NCBI GenBank assembly: GCA_027079895.1
Contig: JALWUZ010000726.1
Location: 1-11,015, forward strand
Source of the DNA: Anaerolineae bacterium
Lineage (GTDB): Bacteria > Chloroflexota > Anaerolineae > B4-G1
Direction: 5' to 3'
DNA: 11,015 nt
Shown here: positions 1 through 6,661 of the stretch, piece by piece
How the letters are laid out: each line of letters begins with the position of its first letter
Numbering within the stretch: the stretch's first letter is position 1
Made by a program: the position numbers and the translations under genes
Notes under the pieces: model-generated
Seen by the model: the letters and a program-made list of their open reading frames with translations, nothing else
Databases searched by the model: none
Told to the model about the DNA's origin: nothing

Positions 1-616
1 CGTGATAGACACCGAAATCGCGGACGACGGACGCTACTACGTCCGCTTCGCCAGCCCCTTCGTCCAGAAACGACTGTTCAACTACTTCGCGCGGGAAGCG
101 TTCCCCGACACCGGACGGCTTTACCGCCCCTTCGAGGACTTGAGCCACATCATAACCGAGGACAGTCTGAACCTCCCCAACCTCCTCCGCCGGTACGAGC
201 AGTACCTGCACGAGAACCACGAGTGGCTATTCCAAGACGTCCCCCGCCGTTCCGACCTGCGCCCCTTCGAGGCTGTGTACCACTTCAACCTGTATCGCTA
301 CCTCTTCGACTTCCTCGAACACCGTCGCGGGCAGGTAATCCCGGAGTTTCCCACGGGGAACGGGAAGTTAGACCTGCTGATTCGGTACGCGGGGCGGATG
401 TACGGTCTGGAAGTCAAGAGTTACGTGGACGCTTACGAATCCCGGCGGGCGTTGCGCCAGGCAGCGCGGTACGGGCGCGGCCTGGGATTGGAGGAGATCA
501 CCCTCGCCTTCTTCGTCGAGGAGATTGACGACGAGAACCGCGCCCAGTACGAAGTGGCCTACGTGGACGAGGAAAGCGGCGTCACCGTCCGGCCGGTCTT
601 CATTGCGACAGGGTAA
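1..616 (+). CDS. PD-(D/E)XK nuclease-domain protein, C-terminal part (5' end outside window)
   Basis: The frame is open to the left edge, so the GTG at base 2 is probably an internal Val and this is only the last ~204 residues of a larger protein. Visible nuclease-fold signature: a helix with Glu90, then Gly-Lys-Leu-Asp (Asp124) and Glu-Val-Lys (Glu137, Lys139), i.e. the D...ExK pattern of PD-(D/E)XK enzymes, followed by an Arg/Gln-rich helix (about 147-157). Domains like this sit at the C-terminus of AAA-type ATP-binding proteins common in Chloroflexota and other bacteria. The ATPase part would lie upstream and is not seen, so that link is inference. The biological role of the family is poorly known; DNA cleavage is plausible because the catalytic residues are present. 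Codon use is GC-rich like most of the window. The stop is 19 bases before the next gene. Confidence 0.7.
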   Translation, partial: VIDTEIADDGRYYVRFASPFVQKRLFNYFAREAFPDTGRLYRPFEDLSHIITEDSLNLPNLLRRYEQYLHENHEWLFQDVPRRSDLRPFEAVYHFNLYRYLFDFLEHRRGQVIPEFPTGNGKLDLLIRYAGRMYGLEVKSYVDAYESRRALRQAARYGRGLGLEEITLAFFVEEIDDENRAQYEVAYVDEESGVTVRPVFIATG

Positions 617-635
617 CGTTAGCCAGAGCCATACT

Positions 636-1718
636 ATGCAAGAATCTACGTGGCATCGCTTCGTTAAGGAGGAATGGCTCCTCGTAGTGTCCATCTTAGG
701 GTTGCTAGCGACTTCGCTATACCTGCGGCGGATTCCGACCTATGATTTCTCAGACTTCACAACCCTGTACACACTGTTTGTACTATTCGCAATAGTGAAC
801 GGCTTACAAAAGCATCGTGTCTTGTCGAAAGTGGCCCTCAGGATGGAAGATGGGCGTTTCTTACCGGTCAGATTACTCCTGATCACTTTTTTCTTCTCTA
901 TGATCGTGACCAACGATGTCGCAGTCCTGTCCATTGTGCCCGTGACCCTGGCCCTCAACATCTCCGGCGAAGAGTGGGTAGTAATTCTAGAAGCGTTGGC
1001 GGCAAATGCTGGCTCCACGTTATCGCCATTCGGTAATCCGCAAAACTTGTTCGTGTACTGGCATTATGGCATACCATTTTGGCAGTTCGTAAAGGCCATC
1101 TTGCCATTTTCGCTGTCGTTTCTGGCATTGCTTCTGTTGATGGGGATTGCCGTTTCGTACCGTATACGTGGTCGGCGCACCTTACCACAAACAGAGACGA
1201 TAAGACTTGACAAACTGGCTTACATCTATCTCGTGGCTTTGGTCATATTCATCTTGTGCATCGTTCAGGTGCTGCCTCTTTGGTTGGGGATAGTCGTTCT
1301 GTTGGGTATTTTCATTGTAGAGCGTGGCAAAATTCACGCCGATTACCCATTGTTGGCTACCTTCGCTGTCTTCTTCGGATTTACAGACAACTTGAAAGTC
1401 CTTTTAGCCCCCAGACTTGCACACTCACACCACGTCTTCTTGCTCTCATCCTTGCTAAGCCAGGCGATTAGCAACGTTCCTGCTGCTCTGCTGGTGGCAG
1501 ATTTCACGGATAGATGGAGAGCCTTATTGTGGGGTGTGAGCGTTGGAGGATATGGGAGTCTAATCGGGTCAATGGCTAGTCTCATAGCCTATCGTCTGCA
1601 CCAAAAAGACATAGGCAGTGTGGATGGGAACTTCCTGATTAAATTCCACGCTGTGAGTTACGGTGCATTTTTTATCGGCTGGTTGATGTACTTGATTTTC
1701 TACCAAGTCGCCGGCTAA
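636..1718 (+). CDS. SLC13 / ArsB-NhaD superfamily membrane transporter
   Basis: A 360-residue, strongly hydrophobic protein with about ten membrane segments (roughly residues 13-30, 38-56, 79-107, 114-127, 151-175, 194-228, 237-250, 267-290, 296-319 and 335-356). It carries the paired signature loops of the ion-transporter superfamily: Thr-Asn-Asp-Val at 92-95, Gly-Asn-Pro-Gln-Asn at 133-137, and Ile-Ser-Asn-Val-Pro-Ala-Ala at 278-284 in the second half. These resemble YbiR/SLC13-type anion transporters. The substrate cannot be read from the sequence; organic anions, arsenite or Na+/H+ exchange are all known in the superfamily. I chose the ATG at 636 because the in-frame extension back to 525 overlaps the upstream gene and reads as Arg/Ser/Thr-rich non-membrane sequence. 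No good ribosome-binding site precedes it; an AAGGAGG at 666-672 lies inside, but its next in-frame start (GTG 687) is too far. Sampled GC is about 42-48%, against 62-72% next door, suggesting horizontal acquisition. Confidence 0.85.
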   Translation: MQESTWHRFVKEEWLLVVSILGLLATSLYLRRIPTYDFSDFTTLYTLFVLFAIVNGLQKHRVLSKVALRMEDGRFLPVRLLLITFFFSMIVTNDVAVLSIVPVTLALNISGEEWVVILEALAANAGSTLSPFGNPQNLFVYWHYGIPFWQFVKAILPFSLSFLALLLLMGIAVSYRIRGRRTLPQTETIRLDKLAYIYLVALVIFILCIVQVLPLWLGIVVLLGIFIVERGKIHADYPLLATFAVFFGFTDNLKVLLAPRLAHSHHVFLLSSLLSQAISNVPAALLVADFTDRWRALLWGVSVGGYGSLIGSMASLIAYRLHQKDIGSVDGNFLIKFHAVSYGAFFIGWLMYLIFYQVAG

Positions 1719-1752
1719 CCTGCGTACAGCGGCCGACGACGCTGCGCCTCTG

Positions 1753-2409
1753 ATGTTACCGATGGACGACATTGACCGCCTGCTCGACGCCCTGACAGCC
1801 TACGAAGGCGACGGGGTATTCAACCAATACCGCGACGAGGTGCCATCCCTCGACCGGCCCGGCGGAGCAGAGATCCGCCGACGCAACCTGCGCCGCTACC
1901 TGGAAACCTTCGCCGACGCCCGGTACATCCTGATTGGCGAGGCCGCCGGTTACGCCGGATGTCGCTTTTCCGGCATCCCGTTCACCTGCGAAGCGCAGTT
2001 AGTCGGCCCGGAGCCGCTGCCCTGGGCCGTCGGGCGGGGACTCGCCCGCAGCAGCGCGGACGGCGACCTGTGGGTGGAAATGTCGGCCCGCATCGTCTGG
2101 GGCGCACTGGGCGAGCGCACCGACTGCGTCCTGTGGAACGCCTTCCCCTGGCATCCCTTCGGCGACAAGCCGCTTTCCAACCGCCCCCCAGGCCGTCAGT
2201 TGGACGACGGCCTGCCGGTGTTGGAGCGATTTCTGGGACTGTTCCCGGCGGCACGCCCCTACGCCGTCGGGAGGGTGGCGCAACGGGCACTGGCACGCCT
2301 CGGAGTGGACGCGCCCTACATCCGCCACCCCTCTCACGGGGGCAAACGGCTGTTCATAGCGGGGGTGACGAACCTCCCGCCCATCAGAAGCACAATCGTG
2401 GAGGTGTAA
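1753..2409 (+). CDS. Uracil-DNA glycosylase-like protein
   Basis: A 218-residue soluble protein. Motifs of the uracil-DNA glycosylase superfamily are visible: Gly-Glu-Ala-Ala-Gly at 62-66 leading into Gly-Ile-Pro-Phe-Thr at 74-78 (motif A, water activation and pyrimidine binding), Trp-Asn-Ala-Phe-Pro-Trp-His-Pro at 128-135, and Arg-His-Pro-Ser-His-Gly-Gly at 191-197 (motif B, DNA minor-groove loop). The family removes uracil, or related damaged bases, from DNA to start base-excision repair. It lacks the N-terminal Cys-x2-Cys and the four-cysteine iron-sulphur pattern of family 4/5 enzymes (cysteines only at 70, 79 and 125), so it belongs to a less characterised branch. The usual Pro of GEAPG is Ala here. 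ATG 1753 and ATG 1762 are both possible starts; neither has a clear ribosome-binding site. The gene's 3' end contains the ribosome-binding site of the next gene. Confidence 0.8.
   Translation: MLPMDDIDRLLDALTAYEGDGVFNQYRDEVPSLDRPGGAEIRRRNLRRYLETFADARYILIGEAAGYAGCRFSGIPFTCEAQLVGPEPLPWAVGRGLARSSADGDLWVEMSARIVWGALGERTDCVLWNAFPWHPFGDKPLSNRPPGRQLDDGLPVLERFLGLFPAARPYAVGRVAQRALARLGVDAPYIRHPSHGGKRLFIAGVTNLPPIRSTIVEV
2400..2404 (+). promoter_or_regulatory. Ribosome-binding site fixing the GTG start of sufS
   Basis: GGAGG lies within the last codons of the glycosylase gene, six bases before GTG 2411. It supports the GTG start and suggests coupled translation of the two genes, which are separated by one base. 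Confidence 0.75.
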
Positions 2410-2410
2410 A

Positions 2411-3652
2411 GTGAGCGGCACGACCGTACTGGATTCCCTCTCGTTGAGGGCGGATTTCCCCATCCTGGCCCAGGAAATGCACGGCAAACCCCTGGCCTAT
2501 CTGGACAGCGCGGCCTCCTCCCAACGCCCCCGGCAGGTCGTGGAGGCAATGGATCAGTTCTATCAGGCCCGCTACGCCAACATCCACCGTGGCGTGTACG
2601 TGTTGAGCGAGGAGGCGACCGCCGCCTACGAGCAAGCGCGGAGCAAAGTCGCCGCCTTCATCAACGCCCCTTCGCCGCGCAGCGTGATTTTCACCCGGAA
2701 CACGACGGAGGCCATCAACTTGGTGGCCTACTCCTGGGGACGGGACAACATCGGCGCGGGCGACCGAATCATCGCCACCGAGATGGAACATCACAGCAAC
2801 CTGGTGCCCTGGCAAATGCTGGCCCAGGCGACCGGCGCGGAACTGGCCTTCATCCCCATCACCGACGAGGGCTACCTCGACCTCGACGCGCTGGACGGCC
2901 TGCTCCAAGAGAACGTCAAACTGGTCACATTCGCCCACGTCTCCAACGTCCTGGGGACGGTCAATCCGGTGGAAGAGGTCATCGCGCGGGTGCGGAAACT
3001 GGCTCCCCAGGCCAAAGTGCTGGTGGACACCGCCCAGGGGGTCCCCCATCTGCCGGTGGACGTGACCGCCTGGGACTGCGACTTCCTGGCCTTCTCCGGC
3101 CACAAGATGTGCGGCCCGACCGGCGTCGGCGTGCTCTACGGGCGTCAGGAATTGCTGGACAGCATGCCCCCGTTCCTCACCGGCGGGGGGATGATCCGCC
3201 GGGTGGAACTGACCCACTCCACCTGGGACGAGGTGCCGGCCCGCTTCGAGGCCGGCACGCCGGCCATCGTCGAGGCAGTCGGGCTGGGCGCGGCGGTGGA
3301 TTACCTGAACGCGGTCGGGATAGAGGCCATCGCGGCCCACGAGCGGGAACTGGCCGCCTACGCCCTGGAACGGATGAGCGCGGTCCCCGGCGTCCACATC
3401 GTCGGCCCGCCGGCGGAGCACCGCTGCGGCCTGGTCTCCTTCACCGTTGACCGCGTCCACCCCCACGACATGGCCCAAATCCTCGATTGGGAAGGAGTCG
3501 CCGTCCGTGCCGGGCACCACTGCGCCCAGCCGTTGCACCGCAAACTGGGCCTGACCGCCACCACACGGGCCAGTTTCTATCTCTACACTCTGAAGGAGGA
3601 GGTTGACCGCCTGGTGGCCGGGATAGAGAAGGCCATCCGGCAGTTTTCCTGA
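2411..3652 (+). CDS. sufS: Cysteine desulfurase, SufS type (class V aminotransferase fold)
   Basis: A PLP enzyme that takes sulphur from L-cysteine as a protein persulfide and releases alanine, feeding iron-sulphur cluster and other sulphur-transfer pathways in the cytosol. At 413 residues it has the normal family length. Visible landmarks: Leu-Asp-Ser-Ala-Ala-Ser at 31-36, Glu-Met-Glu-His-His-Ser-Asn at 124-130 (PLP-stacking His), Asp206 and Gln209 (PLP ring contacts), Ser-Gly-His-Lys at 229-232 with Lys232 as the Schiff-base lysine, and Arg-Ala-Gly-His-His-Cys at 366-371 with Cys371 as the persulfide cysteine. The short context around that Cys is SufS/CsdA-like rather than IscS-like. The GTG start has a good ribosome-binding site. 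No SufB, C, D, U or E gene is adjacent, so its sulphur acceptor must be encoded elsewhere. It sits in a run of five closely spaced genes. Confidence 0.95.
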   Translation: MSGTTVLDSLSLRADFPILAQEMHGKPLAYLDSAASSQRPRQVVEAMDQFYQARYANIHRGVYVLSEEATAAYEQARSKVAAFINAPSPRSVIFTRNTTEAINLVAYSWGRDNIGAGDRIIATEMEHHSNLVPWQMLAQATGAELAFIPITDEGYLDLDALDGLLQENVKLVTFAHVSNVLGTVNPVEEVIARVRKLAPQAKVLVDTAQGVPHLPVDVTAWDCDFLAFSGHKMCGPTGVGVLYGRQELLDSMPPFLTGGGMIRRVELTHSTWDEVPARFEAGTPAIVEAVGLGAAVDYLNAVGIEAIAAHERELAAYALERMSAVPGVHIVGPPAEHRCGLVSFTVDRVHPHDMAQILDWEGVAVRAGHHCAQPLHRKLGLTATTRASFYLYTLKEEVDRLVAGIEKAIRQFS

Positions 3653-3660
3653 GACCCACG

Positions 3661-4461
3661 ATGAACTACGAACAAATCCTATCCATCGCCATCTCGACCG
3701 CCCACGAGGCCGGGGCCGTGATACGCCGGGCCTTCCCGCGCACCGCCTTGAGTCACGTGGGCTTCAAGGGAGAAGTGAACCCCGTCACCGAAACCGACAC
3801 CGCCTCCGAAGCCATCATCGTCTCCCGCCTGCGGGAGTTCTTCCCCGACCACCGCATCCTGGCGGAGGAGAGCGGCGGCGACGACTATCGCCGGTCCGGC
3901 CCGCCCATCTGGGTGATTGACCCGCTGGACGGCACCAACAACTTCGCCCACGGCTTCCCCCTGCTCTGCGTCTCGATAGCTATGGTCGAGGACGGACGGC
4001 CGGTCGTCGGCGTAGTCCACGACCCGTTGCACGGGGAGACCTTCGCCGCCACCGCCGGGGGAGGCGCGTTCTTGGATGGGCAGCCGATGCACGTCTCTCC
4101 GGTGGAGACCCTCGACCGGGCCTTCCTGGCGACCGGCTTCCCCTACGACCGGCGCACCGCTGCGGACAACAACGTCGCCCGTCTGGACCGACTCGTGCGG
4201 CACTCGCTGGGAGTGCGACGCGGAGGAGCCGCCGCCCTGGACCTGGCCTACGTCGCCGCCGGGAGATTCGACGGCTTCTGGGAGATTCGGCTTGCGCCCT
4301 GGGACGTGGCGGCCGGCATCCTGCTGGTGCGCGAGGCCGGCGGGCGGGCGACCGACTTCGACGGCGAGCCGGACTGTCTCTCCGGCGAGCAGATCGTCGC
4401 ATCCAACGGACACATCCACGAGCAAATCCTACAACACATCAGACAAGGAGGAGCACAATGA
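3661..4461 (+). CDS. Inositol monophosphatase family phosphatase
   Basis: A 266-residue cytosolic, metal-dependent sugar/inositol phosphatase. Metal-binding motifs are intact: Glu69-Glu70 followed by Ser-Gly-Gly; Trp-Val-Ile-Asp-Pro-Leu-Asp-Gly-Thr at 84-92 with Asp87 and Asp90; and Ala-Pro-Trp-Asp at 212-215 with Asp215. Members hydrolyse myo-inositol-1-phosphate, histidinol phosphate, PAP or fructose-1,6-bisphosphate; which one cannot be told from the motifs. Its coding end overlaps the first phosphofructokinase by four bases (ATGA), and a second phosphofructokinase follows, so fructose-1,6-bisphosphatase activity, as found in some archaeal and thermophile members, is an attractive inference. 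The ATG at 3661 follows the desulfurase stop by eight bases; no clear ribosome-binding site is seen, so translation may be coupled. Confidence 0.9.
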   Translation: MNYEQILSIAISTAHEAGAVIRRAFPRTALSHVGFKGEVNPVTETDTASEAIIVSRLREFFPDHRILAEESGGDDYRRSGPPIWVIDPLDGTNNFAHGFPLLCVSIAMVEDGRPVVGVVHDPLHGETFAATAGGGAFLDGQPMHVSPVETLDRAFLATGFPYDRRTAADNNVARLDRLVRHSLGVRRGGAAALDLAYVAAGRFDGFWEIRLAPWDVAAGILLVREAGGRATDFDGEPDCLSGEQIVASNGHIHEQILQHIRQGGAQ

Positions 4462-5612
4462 GAATCGGTATCCTGACCGGCGGGGGCGACGTCCCCGGCC
4501 TGAACCCCTGTATCAAAGCGTTGGTCTACCGCGCGGTGGACGAAGGACATGAGCCGGTCGGCATTCGGCGCGGCTGGCAGGGACTCCTGTTCTACAACCC
4601 CGACGACCCCGAATCGCGCGACCGCTGCACGATGTCCCTCGACAAACTCAAGGTGCGCACCATTGACCGCACCGGCGGGACGTTCCTGCACACCTCCCGC
4701 ACCAATCCCGGCCGGGTACTGCCGCGCCAGGCCCCGGACTTCCTGCTGCCGGAGGGGGAGTTAGACCCTGACCAGCCCCTCGACTTCACCGACCACGTCC
4801 TCCGGGCCCTGGAAGACCTGAAAATTGACGTGCTCATCCCCATCGGCGGGGAGGACACCCTGGGGTACGGAGCGCGAATCCACCGCGAGGGGTTCCCCAT
4901 CATCAGCATCCCCAAGACGATGGACAACGACGTCTTCGGCACCGACTTCTGCATCGGCTTCTCGACCGCCATCACCCGCAGCGTGCAGTTCATCCATCAA
5001 CTGCGCTCCACCGCCGGCTCCCACGAGCGGATTGGCGTCGTCGAACTGTTCGGGCGGCACTCCGGCGAGACCTCCCTCATCTCCGCCTACCTCTCCGGCG
5101 TGGACCGGGCTATCATCTCCGAAGTGCCCTTCGACATCGAGAAACTGGCGGAGTTACTGCTGCGGGACCGGGAGGCGAACCCCAGCCACTACGCGATGAT
5201 GACCATCTCCGAGGGAGCGCGGGAGATCGGCGGCGAGGTGGTGCAGACCGGCGTCGCCGACTCCTACGGCCACAAGAAACTGGGCGGCATCGGCGCGGTG
5301 ACGGCCAAGAAGTTGGAGGAACTCACCGGCGTCAAGACGATGTGCCAGGAGTTGGCCTACCTCATGCGTTCCGGTGCGCCGGACGCCCTCGACGTGATGG
5401 TGGCGGTCAACTACGCCAACACCGCGATGGACCTGCTCGCCATCGGCAAGACGGGGCGCATGGTCGCCCTGCGGGATGGCCGCTACACCGACGTGAGCGC
5501 GGAATCCCCCGTCCTGGGAGTCAAACACGTGGACGTGCGGGCCCTCTACGACGTGGACAGTTACCGCCCGAAAGTCTGGCACGTCTTGAGCAAACCGATG
5601 TTCCTGTACTAA
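4458..5612 (+). CDS. 6-phosphofructokinase family, pyrophosphate-type signature
   Basis: A 384-residue member of the PfkA superfamily, which phosphorylates fructose-6-phosphate to fructose-1,6-bisphosphate. Gly-Gly-Gly-Asp-Val-Pro-Gly-Leu-Asn at 8-16 is the donor-binding N-terminal loop. Gly-Gly-Glu-Asp-Thr at 130-134 and Pro-Lys-Thr-Met-Asp-Asn-Asp at 152-158 contain the catalytic Asp. Asp133 and Lys153 match the residues (Asp104/Lys124, E. coli numbering) that mark PPi-dependent enzymes, as in the actinobacterial Amycolatopsis-type PPi-PFK; ATP enzymes normally have Gly at the first position. The PPi-dependent reaction is reversible. Residues about 44-112 form a region longer than in the short bacterial enzymes. 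The ATG overlaps the phosphatase stop (ATGA) and is preceded by AAGGAGG at 4445-4451. Family assignment is certain; PPi use is inferred from two residues. Confidence 0.93.
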   Translation: MRIGILTGGGDVPGLNPCIKALVYRAVDEGHEPVGIRRGWQGLLFYNPDDPESRDRCTMSLDKLKVRTIDRTGGTFLHTSRTNPGRVLPRQAPDFLLPEGELDPDQPLDFTDHVLRALEDLKIDVLIPIGGEDTLGYGARIHREGFPIISIPKTMDNDVFGTDFCIGFSTAITRSVQFIHQLRSTAGSHERIGVVELFGRHSGETSLISAYLSGVDRAIISEVPFDIEKLAELLLRDREANPSHYAMMTISEGAREIGGEVVQTGVADSYGHKKLGGIGAVTAKKLEELTGVKTMCQELAYLMRSGAPDALDVMVAVNYANTAMDLLAIGKTGRMVALRDGRYTDVSAESPVLGVKHVDVRALYDVDSYRPKVWHVLSKPMFLY

Positions 5613-5618
5613 AGGCGG
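5611..5618 (+). promoter_or_regulatory. Ribosome-binding site for the GTG start at 5625
   Basis: AAAGGCGG begins immediately after the last coding base of the first phosphofructokinase (it overlaps its stop region) and ends six bases before GTG 5625. It is imperfect, but it is the only purine-rich site suitably placed. Confidence 0.5.
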
Positions 5619-5624
5619 TGCAAG

Positions 5625-6596
5625 GTGAAGAGAATCGGCGTCCTCACCAGCGGAGGCGACAACCCCGGCCTCAACCCCTGCATCCGCGCGGTGGTGCGGG
5701 CCGGGATCCATCACGGCCTGGAAGTGATGGGCATCCGGCGGGGCTACACCGGCCTTCTCAGCGGCGAAGTGGAAGAGATGACCGCCCGCTCCGTCGGCGG
5801 AATCATCGGCCGGGGCGGTACCATCCTTGGTACCGCCCGCTGCCCGGAGTTCTACAAGCCGCGCGGGAGGCGGGACGCGCTGCGCACGCTCAACCGGTTC
5901 GGCATCGAAGGGCTGGTAGTCATCGGGGGGAACGGATCGCTGACCGGCGCGTTGGAACTGTGGCGGGCCGGCTTCCCGGTCGTCGGCATCCCCAGCACCA
6001 TTGACAACGACGTCAACGGCACCGACATCTCCATCGGCGTGGACACCGCCCTGAACACCATCCTCGACGCGGTGGACAAAATCAAGGACACCGCCTCGTC
6101 CCACAACCGGGCCTTCCTCGTCGAGACGATGGGGCGCAACTCCGGCTACCTGGCGTTGGTCAGCGGCATCGCCGGGGGCGCGGAGATGGTACTCATCCCG
6201 GAGGTGGAGACCAAGTTCGAGGAAATCTGCCACACCATCGAGGACGCCTACGTCCGGGGCAAGTCCCACTGCCTGATCATCGTCGCCGAGGGATGGCGGC
6301 CGGGGACGCAGGCGTTAGCCCGTCAACTGGTGGAGCGGCAGGAGGAACTGGGGTTTTCGGTGCGGGTGACGCAGTTGGGGCACGTCCAACGGGGCGGAGC
6401 CGCCAGCGCGTTCGACCGATTGCTGGCAACCCGGCTGGGTGCCGCCGCCGTCAAAGCCCTTATCAGCGGCGGAGGCGGGAACATCGTCGGCTGGGTCAGG
6501 AGCACCATCACCCTGACCCCGTTGGAGGAAGCCGTCGCCTTCGACAAGCAGCCCAGCCCGGAGTTAGTCGAACTGGCGGAGATAATGGAAAAGTAG
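5625..6596 (+). CDS. pfkA: 6-phosphofructokinase, ATP-type signature
   Basis: A 323-residue protein of standard bacterial PfkA length; positions align with E. coli numbering almost without gaps. Ser-Gly-Gly-Asp-Asn-Pro-Gly-Leu-Asn at 9-17 and Arg-Gly-Gly-Thr-Ile-Leu-Gly-Thr at 63-70 form donor and substrate loops. Gly-Gly-Asn-Gly-Ser at 101-105 has Gly104, the mark of ATP-dependent enzymes. Pro-Ser-Thr-Ile-Asp-Asn-Asp at 123-129 supplies catalytic Asp127. Met-Gly-Arg at 169-171 and Gly-His-Val-Gln-Arg-Gly-Gly at 252-258 bind the sugar phosphate. Position 103, usually a Mg-binding Asp, is Asn, and position 124 is Ser rather than Gly. It lies 12 bases after its paralogue. The GTG start has AAAGGCGG about six bases upstream. 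The last codons and stop lie in a sequence repeated downstream. Confidence 0.92.
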   Translation: MKRIGVLTSGGDNPGLNPCIRAVVRAGIHHGLEVMGIRRGYTGLLSGEVEEMTARSVGGIIGRGGTILGTARCPEFYKPRGRRDALRTLNRFGIEGLVVIGGNGSLTGALELWRAGFPVVGIPSTIDNDVNGTDISIGVDTALNTILDAVDKIKDTASSHNRAFLVETMGRNSGYLALVSGIAGGAEMVLIPEVETKFEEICHTIEDAYVRGKSHCLIIVAEGWRPGTQALARQLVERQEELGFSVRVTQLGHVQRGGAASAFDRLLATRLGAAAVKALISGGGGNIVGWVRSTITLTPLEEAVAFDKQPSPELVELAEIMEK

Positions 6597-6611
6597 CCCC
6601 CCTCCCGCCGA
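6575..6611 (+). repeat. Direct repeat, copy 1 (3' end of pfkA including stop)
   Basis: 37 bases starting GGCGGAGATAATGG and ending TCCCGCCGA. It covers the last codons (Ala-Glu-Ile-Met-Glu-Lys), the TAG stop and 15 downstream bases. Copy 2 at 6662-6697 differs by one substitution (A to T, Glu to Asp if read in the same frame) and one base fewer in a C run. Confidence 0.9.
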
Positions 6612-6626
6612 TAGGGATTTTCAAAG

Positions 6627-6657
6627 GGGTAGGCGATGGCGTTGCCATCGCCTACCC
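6627..6657. repeat. Perfect 14-bp palindromic hairpin between the direct repeats
   Basis: GGGTAGGCGATGGC at 6627-6640 and its exact reverse complement GCCATCGCCTACCC at 6644-6657 are separated by only GTT. No T-run follows on either strand, so it is not a standard intrinsic terminator, although such a stem could stabilise the mRNA 3' end or slow the polymerase. It resembles the dispersed intergenic palindromes (REP- or MITE-like) seen in Chloroflexota and cyanobacteria; membership of such a family needs a genome search. Confidence 0.85.
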
Positions 6658-6661
6658 GGCC

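Noticed and set aside
525..635. N-terminal extension of the transporter to an ATG at 525
   Set aside because: It overlaps the coding end of the upstream protein by about 90 bases in another frame and adds a non-hydrophobic Arg/Ser/Thr-rich segment absent from this transporter family.
1719..1752. Possible regulatory site between the transporter and the glycosylase gene
   Set aside because: Only 34 bases; no promoter, hairpin or ribosome-binding site could be made out.
2384..3538. Long open frame (384 codons) on the minus strand
   Set aside because: It lies entirely antisense to the clear cysteine desulfurase gene, and its translation is His/Gly/Asp/Val-rich with no recognisable motif, as expected from GC-rich third-position bias.
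5813..5838. Perfect 10-bp inverted repeat (GGGCGGTACC / GGTACCGCCC, 6-base spacer) inside pfkA
   Set aside because: It encodes the conserved Gly-Gly-Thr-Ile-Leu-Gly-Thr-Ala stretch of phosphofructokinases, where the repeated Gly-Thr codons explain the symmetry.
5154..6269. Long minus-strand frame of 371 codons across both phosphofructokinases
   Set aside because: It is antisense to two genes with intact catalytic motifs; composition is typical of a GC-driven shadow frame.
6627..6657. Intrinsic terminator after pfkA
   Set aside because: The hairpin is strong but no U-tract follows on either strand; a palindromic repeat fits better.
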